Part shown: in pieces, positions 10,050-21,194 of the stretch
How the letters are laid out: the number at the start of each line of letters is the position of its first letter
How positions within the stretch are numbered: position 1 is the stretch's first letter
Source: Xanthostigma xanthostigma
Lineage: Eukaryota; Arthropoda; Insecta; Raphidioptera; Raphidiidae
Direction of reading: 5' to 3'
NCBI GenBank assembly: GCA_963575645.1
Contig: OY754469.1
Location: 40,940,753 to 41,004,752 of the forward strand
DNA length: 64,000 nt
The notes under the pieces: generated by a model
Seen by the model: only the letters and a program-made list of their open reading frames with translations
Databases searched by the model: none
Told to the model about the DNA's origin: nothing
Translations under genes and position numbers: made by a program

Positions 10050-11211
10050 ATGAAAATTTCCTTTAAGTCCAAAAATAACGAAAAAAATCTAATAAAATTA
10101 TCTTGACAGGACCGGAATTTTATGAAAACAATATTTTGCGGTTACGGATTTACTGTATATTTAATTTGATGCAGATGGATTGATGTTATTGTCAATACAA
10201 TTAAGAAAAAAAAATATTCTAAGGGTTGTATAAAAAGGTTAAATTTTTTATTTCGTCGAAAAACAAACTTATGTTCAAATAGTGAAACCACAATACCTCT
10301 GTATTGTCGGCGGAGTTTGGCAGTGCGATCCGAGTTTGTTTTTTTTTATTTTATTTAACACTATGGGGACCGTGCGTGAAACATATAGGCAGCACTACTG
10401 GCGAAGTTGGCGCTCTCTAGTATCTAATTAATGAAGTAAATGGGATGATTTTATAATAGTAAACAATGAAAATTATTTGAAAAAATTAAAAAAATAAGAA
10501 GTACGCATTTCAACCTGTAATTAATATTCGTGTACATGGACAGAATAGCTCAAAAGGCGATAAATTATATAATTCTGGTCATGTATATGATGTCAAAGGT
10601 TATTTAAATGGGCAAGTTGTTATACCCGCACAGTTGTACCACAAACAACAGTGTCTAAAGTGTATAATGTAAAAATTACACTATGTATAAATAATTTCTT
10701 CTTTATAATATAATATTTTGTATAAGTAATATTATTATTTTACTTTGTAATTTACTTATATTTTCGATAACTGAAAAGAAAACTGTCACTAATTGACATA
10801 TAAATGCAATTTTTTTATCCAAAGTCTGCTTATAATATATAATTATATTTTGAATAAATGCTCCCATAAAATGAACATTTTTACCACCAGTTGGCGTGAA
10901 AATCACGAAGCTTGGTCCCCATTATATATTTACATAATTTTCACTTTGTCATTTTTATGTGTAGCGTATACTTTTAAAATTTTATTTCAGTTTTAATAGT
11001 TTGGGGAACGTATGTAGCTTGTAACTTGTTATTGAAATAAAAACTTCTTTTGGCATTGTTGAGCAAAATTCTTGAGATTGAAAATGTAAACCGTTAAACA
11101 AAAAAAAAAGAGAGAAGAGTATAAAGACGAATGAGAAAAAGATAGTACTAGTAGGGAGTGGACATGATAATAGATACATTAAGGGCAGCAGTCGTACACA
11201 ACAGCGGAGTT
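10050..11211. other. Unassigned AT-rich stretch
   Basis: No gene or repeat boundary recognised. Overlapping small frames on both strands at 10703-11179 are low-complexity and hydrophobic. Confidence 0.3.
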
Positions 11212-11231
11212 GCCATATTATATAATATGGC
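11212..11231. repeat. Perfect 20-bp palindrome
   Basis: GCCATATTATATAATATGGC is its own reverse complement. No partner element; function unknown. Confidence 0.7.
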
Positions 11232-11365
11232 AGTACTGGAGTTCATGGCGCGCCAGTAACGGACAGTCGCATCGACAATTTAAACGCCATGTGAAGCACC
11301 CGTCACTTCCACCATTACTAATGCCAGGTTCACATTACCCGCGCTTATACAATGTACAATTGAAT

Positions 11366-11927
11366 TTTTGACGTGATAACGTCTTATAAATTGATGAATC
11401 ACCAATCTTATAAATTGATAAAACACCGGCTGCATGCACGAAAAAGTGTAACGTACCTAACGTTCCTAACGTTCGTAACGTTCCTAACATTCCGCCTGAC
11501 CCTGTGCGTGCTTTTCTCGAAAACGGCCCTTTGGATGAAATTTACTGAAAAGGGATTTTGGGGGGGAAAAAAATCGTTTTAGCTAGGTCTCATCTCTCGA
11601 AAAAATCGTTTTCATACAAATTTTATCATTATAAAAATCAATTTTTTGACGTATGGAAATACTTAAATATTGTAAGTAGGTTTTGGAATTTTATATAAAC
11701 AGTGAAACAATTGTTTTCAAAATATTATGACAGCTAATCTTTGAGACTTAAAATAAATACGAAAGAAAGAAAGTTAAAAAAAACAATTATATTATAGGTG
11801 GTGAGTAATTTAAATAAATACAATTAACCTAAATTTGAAGTGAAAGATGCGATATCATAGATTCGAATTATTATAATTATTATATAAATTTAGGTTATGT
11901 ATTACGGAATACGTTATCACGTAAAAC
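11366..11927. mobile_element. TIR repeat, ACGTGATAACGT family, copy 1
   Basis: The left end TTTTTGACGTGATAACGTC is matched in inverse by TTTTACGTGATAACGTATT at the right. The interior is almost identical to 15392-15953, including 'caccggctgcatgcacgaaa', a microsatellite-like run of 'taacgttcc' units, and 'gctaggtctcatctctcgaa'. About 40 bases beyond the right terminus also match between copies, so the true element may be slightly longer. Confidence 0.7.
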
Positions 11928-12496
11928 TATCGTCCGTAAACCGACTTTACAGACGACCAATTTTTTCTTAACTTGAAATTGGAGTCTGTGTGAACGCTAG
12001 TCCCCTCGCACACGGGTCGACTGTTTTGAATTTTGAGTTACAAATCGGTTCAGGAAACCTGAAAACAACGTTAGTTAATTCAGCTATTTATGACTCATTC
12101 TTAAATTTCGTTGAAACTATTACAGTAGAACAGTTAAAAACCTCTATAACTTAAACATTTTTTTAATTCCTTTCCCCTCAAAGCCTAAAACCGCCATTAC
12201 TTAAAGCAAAGAACCTCGCTAACTTAAACAAATATTTTGAGCATTGGCCCTCGATAACTTAAAATTCTATTTTGGCGACCTCTATAGCTTGAATTATTAT
12301 CAGTGAGTCATCGTGAATAAGTATACAAACAAAAGGTTTTGCCAAGAACTTTATTAATTTTCACTTCAGTCTTTCACTAAATCGCTTTACGTATTGCTGT
12401 GCGCTTGAAATATTAATTAACGAGTGATAAAATGGAGCGAAAATTGAACATATTGTAACAAAACTGTTGTACGTCCGTGGCGGAAATTATTTATTT

Positions 12497-12744
12497 GAAG
12501 GGTACACGAGAAGAAGGCGATTTGTCAGTAAAAATTCGAAATTAATTTTTTTATGCCGTCTTGTAGCCAAAAGTCGTACCTTTCTGTTGGTGTATTCATT
12601 TTAGACAAGAATACGCTAGGTCAAAAGTTATAAGCGTTGAAAGAAATGCATCAGCATGTAAATGGTACGATCTTAAACACTTCAAAATGCTCTCCTGCAC
12701 AATTTACATTTTTTGACAAACCGCCTTCTTCCCGTGTACCCTTC
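12497..12744. mobile_element. MITE inside the LTR, 4-bp target duplication
   Basis: Termini GAAGGGTACACGAGAAGAAG and, inverted, GAAGGGTACACGGGAAGAAG, about 31 bases long. ATTT flanks it at 12493-12496 and 12745-12748; the uninterrupted LTR at 50230 shows the empty site. No coding capacity. Confidence 0.8.
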
Positions 12745-13123
12745 ATTTGCAATAATAAATGTTTAACAAAACAGTAAAACACACAAACGAAAGCGTACTT
12801 CTTTAACTTAACATAAATAATAACTTTAACAGAAACAAAACTAATAGTTCTAAATAATAAAAATAAAAGACTAAGTAACAGAGAATATAGAGTCACTAAA
12901 TTATATACACAAAATATTTATAACACAGGAACACAACACAAAGTTTATCAGCACACTTGTCTATTAACTATAAATCATTTATGTAAAACCACTCACTAAA
13001 GTTTATTTATTTTCACAGTATAACTAAATAATTTATGTAGTAATGTTAGAGCACTGTATCAACACAACTCACGAACTGACAGACTGACTCAACCACTCTG
13101 CTCGCCTTTTATAGCCTCTGGAC

Positions 13124-13617
13124 CAGTGGTTCCCAATTAGTTTTTGCTGCGTACCACTTCAAAAAAGACCTCAAACCTGCGTACCCCTTATTGTAGCAAT
13201 CACACTAATATTATAAATGCGAAAGTTTGTGAGTGTGTGTATGTTTGTTACTTCTTCACGCTCAAATGCCTGGACCAATTTTGATGAAATTTGGTATACA
13301 GGTAGTTGACACCCTGGATTAACAGATAGGCTACTTAAACCGCGGGTGACACCGCGGGGCACAGCTAGTGATAAATAAAAAAAATAAGTCAGTTTAAATA
13401 ACATTTATTATTTTCAAATTACAGTACAATAGTGAAAATCAAAATAATATAGCGCACGGTCGGTCATAGTGCTCGGTGCTCCGTGCTTTTACGATGATGA
13501 TCGTAATAAAATAATATTTTGGAAATTGTTCTTGTTTTTAACTGATAGCCGCACGTACCCCTTGATGCAACTTCACGTACCCCTGGGGGTACGCGTATCA
13601 CTAATTGGGAAACACTG
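13124..13617. mobile_element. Non-autonomous hAT element
   Basis: Ends CAGTGGTTCCCAATTAGT and, inverted, CAGTGTTTCCCAATTAGTG. The 8-bp duplication CTCTGGAC at 13116-13123 and 13618-13625 is perfect, and the other LTR copy shows the empty site as 'ttctggacgaatcgag'. A Helitron is inserted within it. Confidence 0.9.
13200..13368 (+). mobile_element. Short non-autonomous Helitron (Lep1-like)
   Basis: Starts TCACACTAATATTATAAATG after an A and ends ACCGCGGGTGACACCGCGG, a hairpin, then CACAGCTAG followed by T. At 169 bases it is little more than the two termini. It is the innermost, youngest insertion of the stack: LTR, then hAT, then Helitron. Confidence 0.88.
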
Positions 13618-13713
13618 CTCTGGACGAATCGAGATTTCTTCCTTTACATCTATTGTTCTCTCCAAGAGAGTTTTCACGCTTACCCAGTTCTCACTCACTC
13701 AGGTTTGACTGTA

Positions 13714-14205
13714 TAGTTGTAAACAGCGTTGTGTGAGCCGCACTTAACGAATGCAACCCGTGTTTACCAGCATGCCCGTTACTTCCACCACGCAACACCC
13801 GGCACCTACATAATATTATCGTTACATTTCCTTTGTACACTGTCGCTGTGACAGCGGGATGCTACGGCTTTTAGCGTTTTAACTCTATATTTTTAAACAG
13901 CGCTCATGTAAATAGGAGTATTTTTGATGAGCATTAAAAAAGCTGTGATATGGTTCGTTAGTCGTAATAATGAACGTGGAAAATTATTATTTTGCACATT
14001 CATTAAAATTGTGTATTTGTTGAACGTAAATAGTAATTATCGGTCATAATAAGCTGAATTGAAATTACTGGTAATTAAATGGACATTTTTAAAATGAAAA
14101 ATAATAATGAAAATAATACGCATGTCCTTCAGCAATATACACGATTAAAAAATAACAGCAGCTGTTTAGCAAGTAGTTATTAATATTTTAATGAATTGAA
14201 CTTTT
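13714..14205. other. Unassigned AT-rich stretch
   Basis: Nothing recognised. Confidence 0.3.
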
Positions 14206-14870
14206 ACCATTCCAACCCACAAGTGGGAAATGGTCCTACTAGTTTAGGTCAAAAATCACTTTTAAAAAATTTTATAATATCATTCCGTTTTTAGGTCCCC
14301 TGAATCCAAAAAACATATTTTTGGAAAAACTCTGTGCGTCTGTTAGTCTGTGAACACGATACAGGTCAAACGGATGATCGGATTGAAACCAAATTTTGGG
14401 AGGTTGTTTGGTATGCAAATATAAAGAGTCCTATTGTTTTTGGGGAAAATCGGCGCATGCGCAGAAGAGATATATGCTAAAACGGCGTTTTTTATATAAT
14501 AATGGTATACTTTTCATAGCGGCTTATTATTCCATTTATTTTTTCAAGAAAGTTTTGTTAAAACATTTTTTTTCTAAACTTTATAGTTTCGGAAATATTT
14601 TGAAAATAAAAAAAATCAGCCGCTCTTTTGTTTTATGGATCTGTCAGAAATAAACTAGTTAGCCATGCTTTGATTAATTTTTACATGACGTGGAACATAT
14701 TATGTAGGTAACCATGGCAAGGAATAGTTAATATCATATTGAATACTAGCCATTTCCCGCGTCTCCTCTCGCGATATCAGAAATTTTATTTTCTTTATTA
14801 TAATCAAATGTCAACATTTTTGAAGTTGGAATGGTCCCGTCGCCTAATTGGCTGGAATTTTTTTATAGCT
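14206..14870 (+). repeat. Dispersed repeat ATTCCAACCCAC family, copy 2
   Basis: Longer relative of 6842-7145. ACCATTCCAAC at the left is mirrored by GTTGGAATGGTC at 14825-14836, suggesting short inverted ends. At 14742-14815 it contains 'tactagccatttcccgcgtc', a Helitron-like CTAG end on the minus strand, which may be a further insertion. Confidence 0.6.
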
Positions 14871-15092
14871 ACTCCTACTATATAACATTTCCTTTAATCT
14901 TTGTTACATATTCACATATTCTTATTACAATATACGCTTTGCGTTAATTATTGCAATATATTTATTGACGTGAAACATCTAATGGCGCGTTTGGTTGGGA
15001 GTAAAACCATACAATTGGCGCTGCACTTTTATAGGAGGACGTTACGTTTGTGTGCATTGGATTAAGCATGACTTTGAAGACATCCAGATAAC
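14871..15092. other. Unassigned stretch
   Basis: Nothing recognised. Confidence 0.3.
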
Positions 15093-15295
15093 ATGGCGAA
15101 ATTAAGTTACTAGTTTAGTTACTAGTATTTCGTTAGATGACAGCACGTGACGCTTGCTTTGTGTATGCGTTGGATTATAACTTGGCTTTTGTTAAAGGCG
15201 ACAACTAGATGACAGGATAAAACTTAGTTACAGGGCGATATTTGGTTACTAGTATTTTGTTAGTTGACAGGGCGAAATTTAGTTTCTAGAATTTC
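15093..15295. repeat. Degenerate direct repeats
   Basis: Three imperfect versions of a phrase made of GGCGAAATT, AGTTACTAGTATTT, and GTTAGNTGACAG occur near 15095, 15230 and 15270. It is an eroded tandem or duplicated array. Confidence 0.5.
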
Positions 15296-15391
15296 TTTCT
15301 TATGTTTCATATCTGCCAGACTTCCGACGACTTTTTTTGTACTTAACAAAATATTTAAACCAATACCTACGGCATTTCAACTGTTAAGCTT

Positions 15392-15953
15392 TTTTTGACG
15401 TGATAACGTCTTATAAATTGATGAATCACCAATCTTATAAATTGATAAAACACCGGCTGCATGCACGAAAAAGTGTAACGTTCCTAACGTAACGTTCGTA
15501 ACGCGTAACGTTCCGCCTGACCCTGTGCGTGCTTTTCTCGAAAACGGCCCTGACGATTTGGATGAAATTTACTGAAAAGGGATTTTGGGGGGCAAAAAAT
15601 CGTTTTAGCTAGGTCTCATCTCTCGAAAAAATCGTTTTCTTACAAATTTTATCATTAACAAAATCAATTTTTTAACGTATGAAAATACTTAAATATTGTA
15701 AGTAGGTTTTGGAATTTTATATTATAAACAGTGAAACAATTGTTTTATAAATATTATGACAGCTTATCTTTGAGACTTAAAATAAAACCGAAAGAAAGAA
15801 AGTTAAAAAAAACAATTATATTATATGGTGAGTAATTTAAATAAATAAAATTAACCTAAATTTGAAGCGAAAGATGCAATATTATAGATTCGAATTATTA
15901 TAATTATTATATAAATTTAGGTTATGTATTACGGAATACGTTATCACGTAAAA
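15392..15953. mobile_element. TIR repeat, ACGTGATAACGT family, copy 2
   Basis: See the copy at 11366. The order of blocks and the terminal inverted repeats are the same, with small indels, for example in the 'taacgttc' run and at the added 'tgacga' near 15551. High similarity over 560 bases, 4 kb apart, indicates recent movement or a local duplication. Confidence 0.7.
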
Positions 15954-16555
15954 CTATCGTCTGTAAACCGACTTTACAGACAACCAATTTTTTTATTAAA
16001 TGAGTTCAATTTTCAATCACAAACGCATAACCAATGTGCTGACTTTTGGGGATGGGTAGCGTCCAGGGAGCCAAGCCCGAAGGGTCGGCTAAAGGCTAGA
16101 TTTTTTTTAATCACGACTCAAAATTATTAGCGAAGCCAGAAGTTTACAAACAAATAATGATCATTTGTGATATATTATTTTTTTACAAAAAGTTATTCTA
16201 AACATATTTTGTCAGTTGACTCCATAAACAGCTCTCATAGACGAGGCATATTATTAAATTTGAAAAGTGTGGCATTGTAAAAAAAATATTTTTGGCTTTG
16301 GGGGGCGTGGAAAAAAATCTGACTCGCTTAGGCCGACCCTGCATCCGCACCCAACTTCTTGAGACCTGACAATAATGAACAGCTAATCGCGGCTGGAATC
16401 ATGTAATGCAACAGTCTGGGAGAACGCGCTTCTAGAATATTTTATCAGTTTGTTTATACTGACATTACAATAGTTGGATCGATTGTGTTGAAACTTGGCT
16501 ACTATATAGAATACTTATTCCCTGGGTACATTCTAGATAAGATAGAATTTACATT
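15954..16555. other. Unassigned stretch
   Basis: Nothing recognised beyond about 40 bases at the left edge that match the flank of copy 1 at 11928. Confidence 0.3.
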
Positions 16556-17334
16556 AAATAAATAAAATTATCGACCAATTTTTCGGACAATATATTACAA
16601 AAATATTTAAGTATAATTCAATATTAATATTAATGACGTTTCGATCCGGATTTGGATTTTTTTTTAGGATTGTGCAAAAAATATATATACAATACAAATA
16701 TAAAAATTAATTAATAATTAGATTGTAATAAAATTAAAAATTAAATTTGAACGACTTTTTGTAAAATCGGTACCTATATTAATATTAAAATTATAAATCC
16801 GGATCGAAACGTTATTGATGTACAGGTATGTCACAGAAAACCGTACATAGGGAAAACTCCATTATGCAAATTAGATAGGATCAACGATTACTTTGGCCAC
16901 ATATGGAATGTGTACATGTGGTAACGCTGAGTAACCATTATTTAATAACAAAAATAGCTAATAATGAATAATTAGAAAAATCGGGTTAAAATTATTCTTT
17001 AACATTAAATGAATTTATTTTTATTAATGGAACAAATTTTATTGAGAAACTATTTTTTTACTTAATAATTAAACGAAACAAAATTAAAATAAAAAAAAAA
17101 TAAAGAAAATGTTCAAATGAACAGCAAATGCATTTATTACTGTATACGTACACCATGGTAACCGATGGTAACGATCTCTGAATAGAGGGCAAAGCAATCT
17201 CTGATCTTAACTGATTTGTACTGTATACTTTTCCCTATGTACGGTTTCCTGTGATACATCCTGTATATTGAATTATAATGAAAAATCGGTCGATATTTTT
17301 TTTATTGAGGAGCAACCAGACGTTAATCAAAGAT
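16556..17334 (+). mobile_element. Palindromic hammerhead-type element, copy 2 (split)
   Basis: Left part starts AAATAAATAAAATTATCGACC and holds GACGTTTCGATCCGGATTTG (minus-strand core, but CTGAAGA is destroyed). Right part holds AAATCCGGATCGAAACGTT and ends with 'cagacgttaatcaaagat'. A mariner-like element splits the right arm at 16823-17263. The order of events is palindrome first, then insertion. Confidence 0.6.
16823..17263. mobile_element. Mariner-like TIR element in a TA site
   Basis: Ends CAGGTATGTCACAGAAAACC and, inverted, CAGGATGTATCACAGGAAACC, both followed by GTACATAGGGAAAA. TA flanks both sides (16821-16822 and 17264-17265). No transposase frame; non-autonomous. The AT-rich interior is 440 bases long. 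Confidence 0.75.
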
Positions 17335-17739
17335 TAGAACTTACATTAATTTGAGCGAGCTGGTATTCATATGTGTCGAGAAACCGATGAAAAAACCGTA
17401 AATATAACTAACTGATAAAGAAATATGAACGAAAAAATGGAAAAAACATTCTGTATACGTAACAATTAGTGTCAAAAATATTAAAAAAAAAAAAATTTTT
17501 TATCGTACGCGTATCCACCATGTTTCGAGAAAGGTTTTGTTTTAGAGAATTCCATCTATGTATAATTGGCTTACACAGTTAATGAGGGTAAAAGGTGTTG
17601 ATTGATTGACGTAACAAAAGGGTTGATCGTTTGTGAAATGCGCTCTTGTCGCCGTCACGGGCCGTCATCAGTTTCAACACTAGATAATTGTGTTAAAAAC
17701 TTCCGTTCTGATCAATTTTTATCGCAATTTTATGTTATA
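17335..17739. other. Unassigned AT-rich stretch
   Basis: Nothing recognised apart from an A13 run near 17485. Confidence 0.3.
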
Positions 17740-18092
17740 CTAGCGGTCCCGCCCGGTTTCACCCGGGTGCAAAAGAACGAATGGGGAAGGAAGGGACATG
17801 AGTACGCACATTCATCTTAGTTTACCAAGATGATTGTTGTGCCCAAATTTCATGATGATCGGAGTTACCGTTCAAAAGCTTTTGTCGATGAAAAGCAGTA
17901 TATATACTTTTTTAAACTAATAATTTGTTTTTATTAATTAAATAAAATTAAAATAAATTTAAATGTAAACCTTAGAAGAAAGCAATGTAGAAAATAAAAA
18001 AAAATAAAAATATTTTTGCACAACGTGGGGCTTGAACCCACGACCCTGATATTGACAGTCGCATGCTCTACCGATTGAGCCAGCCGGGGTTT
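17740..18092 (-). mobile_element. Helitron family 1, copy B (5'-truncated, with tRNA module)
   Basis: On the minus strand it ends GCACCCGGGTGAAACCGGG and CGGGACCGCTAG. It runs from there back through the conserved 3' third and the tRNA-like segment, then stops. To its right (18095-18160) lies another scrap of the same family's 3' part ('agtttaccgagatgaatttt'), so this is a rearranged or nested pair. Confidence 0.75.
18018..18089 (-). tRNA. tRNA-Lys-derived pseudo-tRNA in Helitron copy B
   Basis: Minus strand: CCCGGCTGGCTCAATCGG (A box region), GAGCATGCGACTGTCAATAT, and GTGGGTTCAAGCCCCAC (T-arm). The anticodon position reads GTC instead of CTT and its stem is broken. Shares this change with copy C, defining a subfamily. 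Confidence 0.65.
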
Positions 18093-18372
18093 TTTACTTA
18101 GTTTACCGAGATGAATTTTGTGTCCAAACTTCAGAATGATTTTATCAGAACAACGACGATATTTGCAATTAATCTGCGCCCCCCCTGGTGAATCTTTGGA
18201 AACCGCTGGACTACAATTCAGGGTTTGACGTTTCTAGTCGTCCTGTATTACGCATTCCTGTTATAATTTGATATGGTGAGAAAGGTGTGCTTTTGATAAA
18301 TAATATAAATCGTGTGCGTTAGAAGTCAAAGAGTAGCGTGAGGGGTGGGGAGTGTCGTTGGTTACGGTAGTA

Positions 18373-18949
18373 TACAGTATGTAAACACGTAAGGTGCACA
18401 TAGGGATATTAGCATTGGGAAAAGATACTTGGATCAGAGTTAGCCATGACTGCATTAATTGTTATTTCTATTGAATTATCGTGGTAATGTTAAAGATTTC
18501 TATTTTATTTTGATTTATTTTTATTTTCTTGGCTTTTTTAATAATAAAAAGCTCTTAGAAATCATTATTTTAATTTTTTTGTACAAAAAAAAAACAAAAA
18601 AACAACTCCATCTGTTTGGAAACATTTCATTCAAAAATTGTATGACTGGTATGACGTATGCGCGTTGGTAATTCAGTGACCCAAATTTCTTTAGGCTCAA
18701 CACGAATAGGCGGAGATATTTGATCTCGCACCATATTTAAGTATTTTTGGGAATTTAATGTCCCATTAATAAAAAAAGTCCGATTATGTTGTAATCATTT
18801 GAATATTTTCTTCGGTAGTATACACATTCATTTTGCAAAAGAATATTATCTGTCAAATTGAAAAACAAGATTTTAAGGCTCACTCTGATCCAGTCACTTT
18901 TTCCCAATGTTAATTTCCCTATGTGCACCTTACGTGTTTACATACTGTA
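18373..18949 (-). mobile_element. Internally deleted Tc1/mariner-like element
   Basis: Inverted ends of about 80 bases: TACAGTATGTAAACACGTAA then GGTGCACATAGGG in both directions, each next to TA. The termini resemble those at 16823-17263 (shared CACATAGGG/TACATAGGG phrase). The interior retains a broken transposase segment on the minus strand. Confidence 0.72.
18607..18790 (-). pseudogene. Decayed DDE transposase fragment
   Basis: Minus-strand translation gives FFINGTLNSQKYLNMVRDQI, then after a frame change FLNEMFPNRW. These match the order '(F)F-G-(T/V)-N-YL-L' followed by 'FLNE-FP-RW' seen before the last catalytic region of Tc1/IS630-type transposases of insects. The catalytic segment that should follow is replaced by a poly-A/poly-T tract, and frames are interrupted. 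Not functional. Confidence 0.5.
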
Positions 18950-20137
18950 TATATATGTGATGGGTATAGGCGACACATATTCTGAGCGTGTGTATAATGT
19001 AAAGCTTTTAGAATCAAGTTCCGGAGTTTGTTCCGGATCGACTATATAACTGCTATGATACACGATATCCACCCACAGTACCTGTTTCGGTGGCGTCTCT
19101 GCATTTAATGCCATTCCTTCTGTCATTTATGTTGTCCTCTGTACAACACGACACTCTTGTTTTACTATAGCGTTACTTTAATCAACTGAAAACCGAAAAA
19201 GGTGCGTAGTGATGTAACGAATATTCTCGCATGTTTTTTTGACGTTCGCAAAATTCATACGAATTAACGAAGTACCACTGTATTTATTTAAGGACGTAGT
19301 CTGGTGTTCGGGTTTCGGAAAGTATAATATATTGAGAAAATACTGTAAAAATTTTAGACCGAAATATTACATATTTACAAAGCTATAGCATATTATAGTC
19401 GAGAGCAGCAACGGTCTTACGGTAAGACTCTTACCTGCTCTTACCTCTCAATTGTTACCACGTAACCTTTATACTCTCGCAGAAATCTTAAATGGCACCT
19501 GTAAGTTCTTATATGTAAGGCTTATTAAAGTAATAAATCACGTTGTCGCTTCTTATCATTTTTCAGCAGTTATGACAATTTAAAGTTAAGTGGTCCAATA
19601 CTGGCAACCTTACCTATATCTAAAGTTTGCTCTTGTGAATTTATTTATGTGCTGTTAATTAACCTTTTGTGAAGTTTATAGTTGTAAAACATTAAAGTTA
19701 GTGGAAGTTTTGTGTGCAATTGGGTTAGGATAAAACATTATTATTGTGTGATACTTGTATTTATTCTTTAACTATTTTTTCTACCTGATATTTACCTTAG
19801 TGAATTCAAAGTAAATTTTATTCTAAGCAATAAATTTATTTTTAGATTAGTAACTTCTATCTTTAATAGTGTTCCGACAATATGTGCATCAGGCAAAAAA
19901 TCTGAGACTAAAAGATGTGTATGAATTATTTTTTATTCCATTTCGAACGCAACCCAATAGGTTACGTTAGTCTTCTTACTGCATAATACAAAATGAAGAA
20001 TAATTGCTGTACTTTAACCTGTAATTCAAGTCAGAGGTGTCTAAACTAGAACATGTACCCAAGCAATTAATTACAAATCCTGTGCAATATGCGGAAACAT
20101 ATATGCATAAGTTGCACTTAATATTGCTACATTTTAA
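18950..20137. other. Unassigned AT-rich stretch
   Basis: No gene found. The phrase 'tagtgatgtaacgaatattc' near 19207 resembles a hAT-type end, but I see no partner. Nothing else recognised. Confidence 0.3.
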
Positions 20138-20582
20138 GGATGGGTAACTCAGTTCTTTCTAAACCGGTTCGAACAGAAGATCCGTGGGTGTCGACTCACT
20201 TCTTTTTGATCCGACGGCTCGACGGATCAGTTAACATTTAAGACAAATACGCATACTCTATACACATGACACTTATGTAGCAGAGTCAGAATAGCTCTAT
20301 AGTGTTACTTACTATGCTGCATATTAATTCTCTCTGTAGTTTCAGATCCAATACAGCACTGTGCATTGTAATGTGTCTCTGTTCTAAGTATGGCAGCTGG
20401 CACCAGTAGTACACATGCTTGCAGTATTGTATAATATAAATAGTTTGAATTCATAATTTAATTTTATTTCTTGTTACGGCATAATAATAATTTTTACAAT
20501 TATTTTTATACCATGACCCAAATTAAATTTATTAAATGTCCCGACGTAGGTAGAATGAATTTTTTAAAATTATGTTGGGTAA

Positions 20583-21194
20583 TCTATACTAATATATAAA
20601 GCTGAAGAGTTTGTTTGTTTGAACGCGCTAATTTCAGGAACTACTGGTTCAAATTGAAATTTTTTTTGTTGGATAGCCCATTTATCGAGGAAGGCTATAG
20701 GCTATATAATATCACGCTACGACCATTAGGAGCGGAGCATTAATGAAAAATGTTGCAAAATGTATCTCAAAAATAAGCTTCTATTCAGGTGAAATGCACT
20801 AACTAAATATACTCATATTAGCGTTGTGAGTAAAAAACCCCGGCTGGCTCAATCGGCAGAGCATGCGACTGTCAATAATAGGTTCGTGGGTTCGAGTCCC
20901 ACGTTGGGCGAATATATTTTTATTTATTTTTTTTTATTTTCTACATTGCTTTCTTCTAAGGCTTATATTTAAATTTATTTAAATTTTATTTAATTAATTA
21001 AAAAAAATTATTAGTTAAAAAAAGTTTAAATACAGCTGCTTTTTATCGACAAAAACTTTTGAACGGTAACTCCAATCATCATGAAATTTGTACCCAACAT
21101 TCATCTCGGTAAACTAAGATAAATCTGTGTACTCATGTTCCTCCCTTCCCCATTCGTTCTTTTACACCTGGGTGAAACCGGACGGGACCGCTAG
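20583..21194 (+). mobile_element. Helitron family 1, copy C (complete, with tRNA module)
   Basis: Runs from TCTATACTAATATATAAAGC (after A) to ACACCTGGGTGAAACCGG plus CGGGACCGCTAG (before T): 612 bases, the family's reference length here. Internal order is 5' block, 'ggctataggctatataatat', tRNA-like segment, 'tacattgctttcttctaagg', 'ttttgaacggtaac', 3' hairpin. No protein-coding capacity. Confidence 0.9.
20838..20910 (+). tRNA. tRNA-Lys-derived pseudo-tRNA in Helitron copy C
   Basis: Best preserved fold of the five: acceptor CCCCGGC against GTTGGGC pairs at six of seven positions (with G-U), D-arm GCTC/GAGC pairs fully, T-arm GTGGGTTCGAGTCCCAC pairs fully. The anticodon stem (TGCGA against TAATA) does not form and the anticodon position is GTC. 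Likely a fossil, though A and B boxes remain. Confidence 0.7.

Larger units (their letters stand above)
12454..13660 (-). mobile_element. Gypsy-type solo LTR remnant, interrupted
   Basis: TGTAACAAAACTG at 12454 is preceded by ATAT, exactly as in the intact solo LTR at 50204-50867. The shared stretches include 'gtccgtggcggaaattattt', 'taatagttctaaataataaa' and 'gaatcgagatttcttccttt'. The distal end is missing beyond about 13660. A MITE splits it at 12497-12744 and a hAT element at 13124-13617. Orientation is minus, judged from the TATA-like box near 13106-13113 read on that strand. Confidence 0.7.
12121..13713. mobile_element. Possible Tigger/pogo-like element hosting a nested stack
   Basis: The left end TACAGTAGAAC and the inverse of the right end, TACAGTCAAACC, share a TACAGTNNAAC start with TA at each edge. 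Inside the left end the phrase 'cctctataacttaaa' recurs in variants. A clearer relative lies at 56482-56915. A gypsy-type LTR, a MITE, a hAT element and a Helitron lie inside. The match is short, so this is tentative. Confidence 0.35.
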
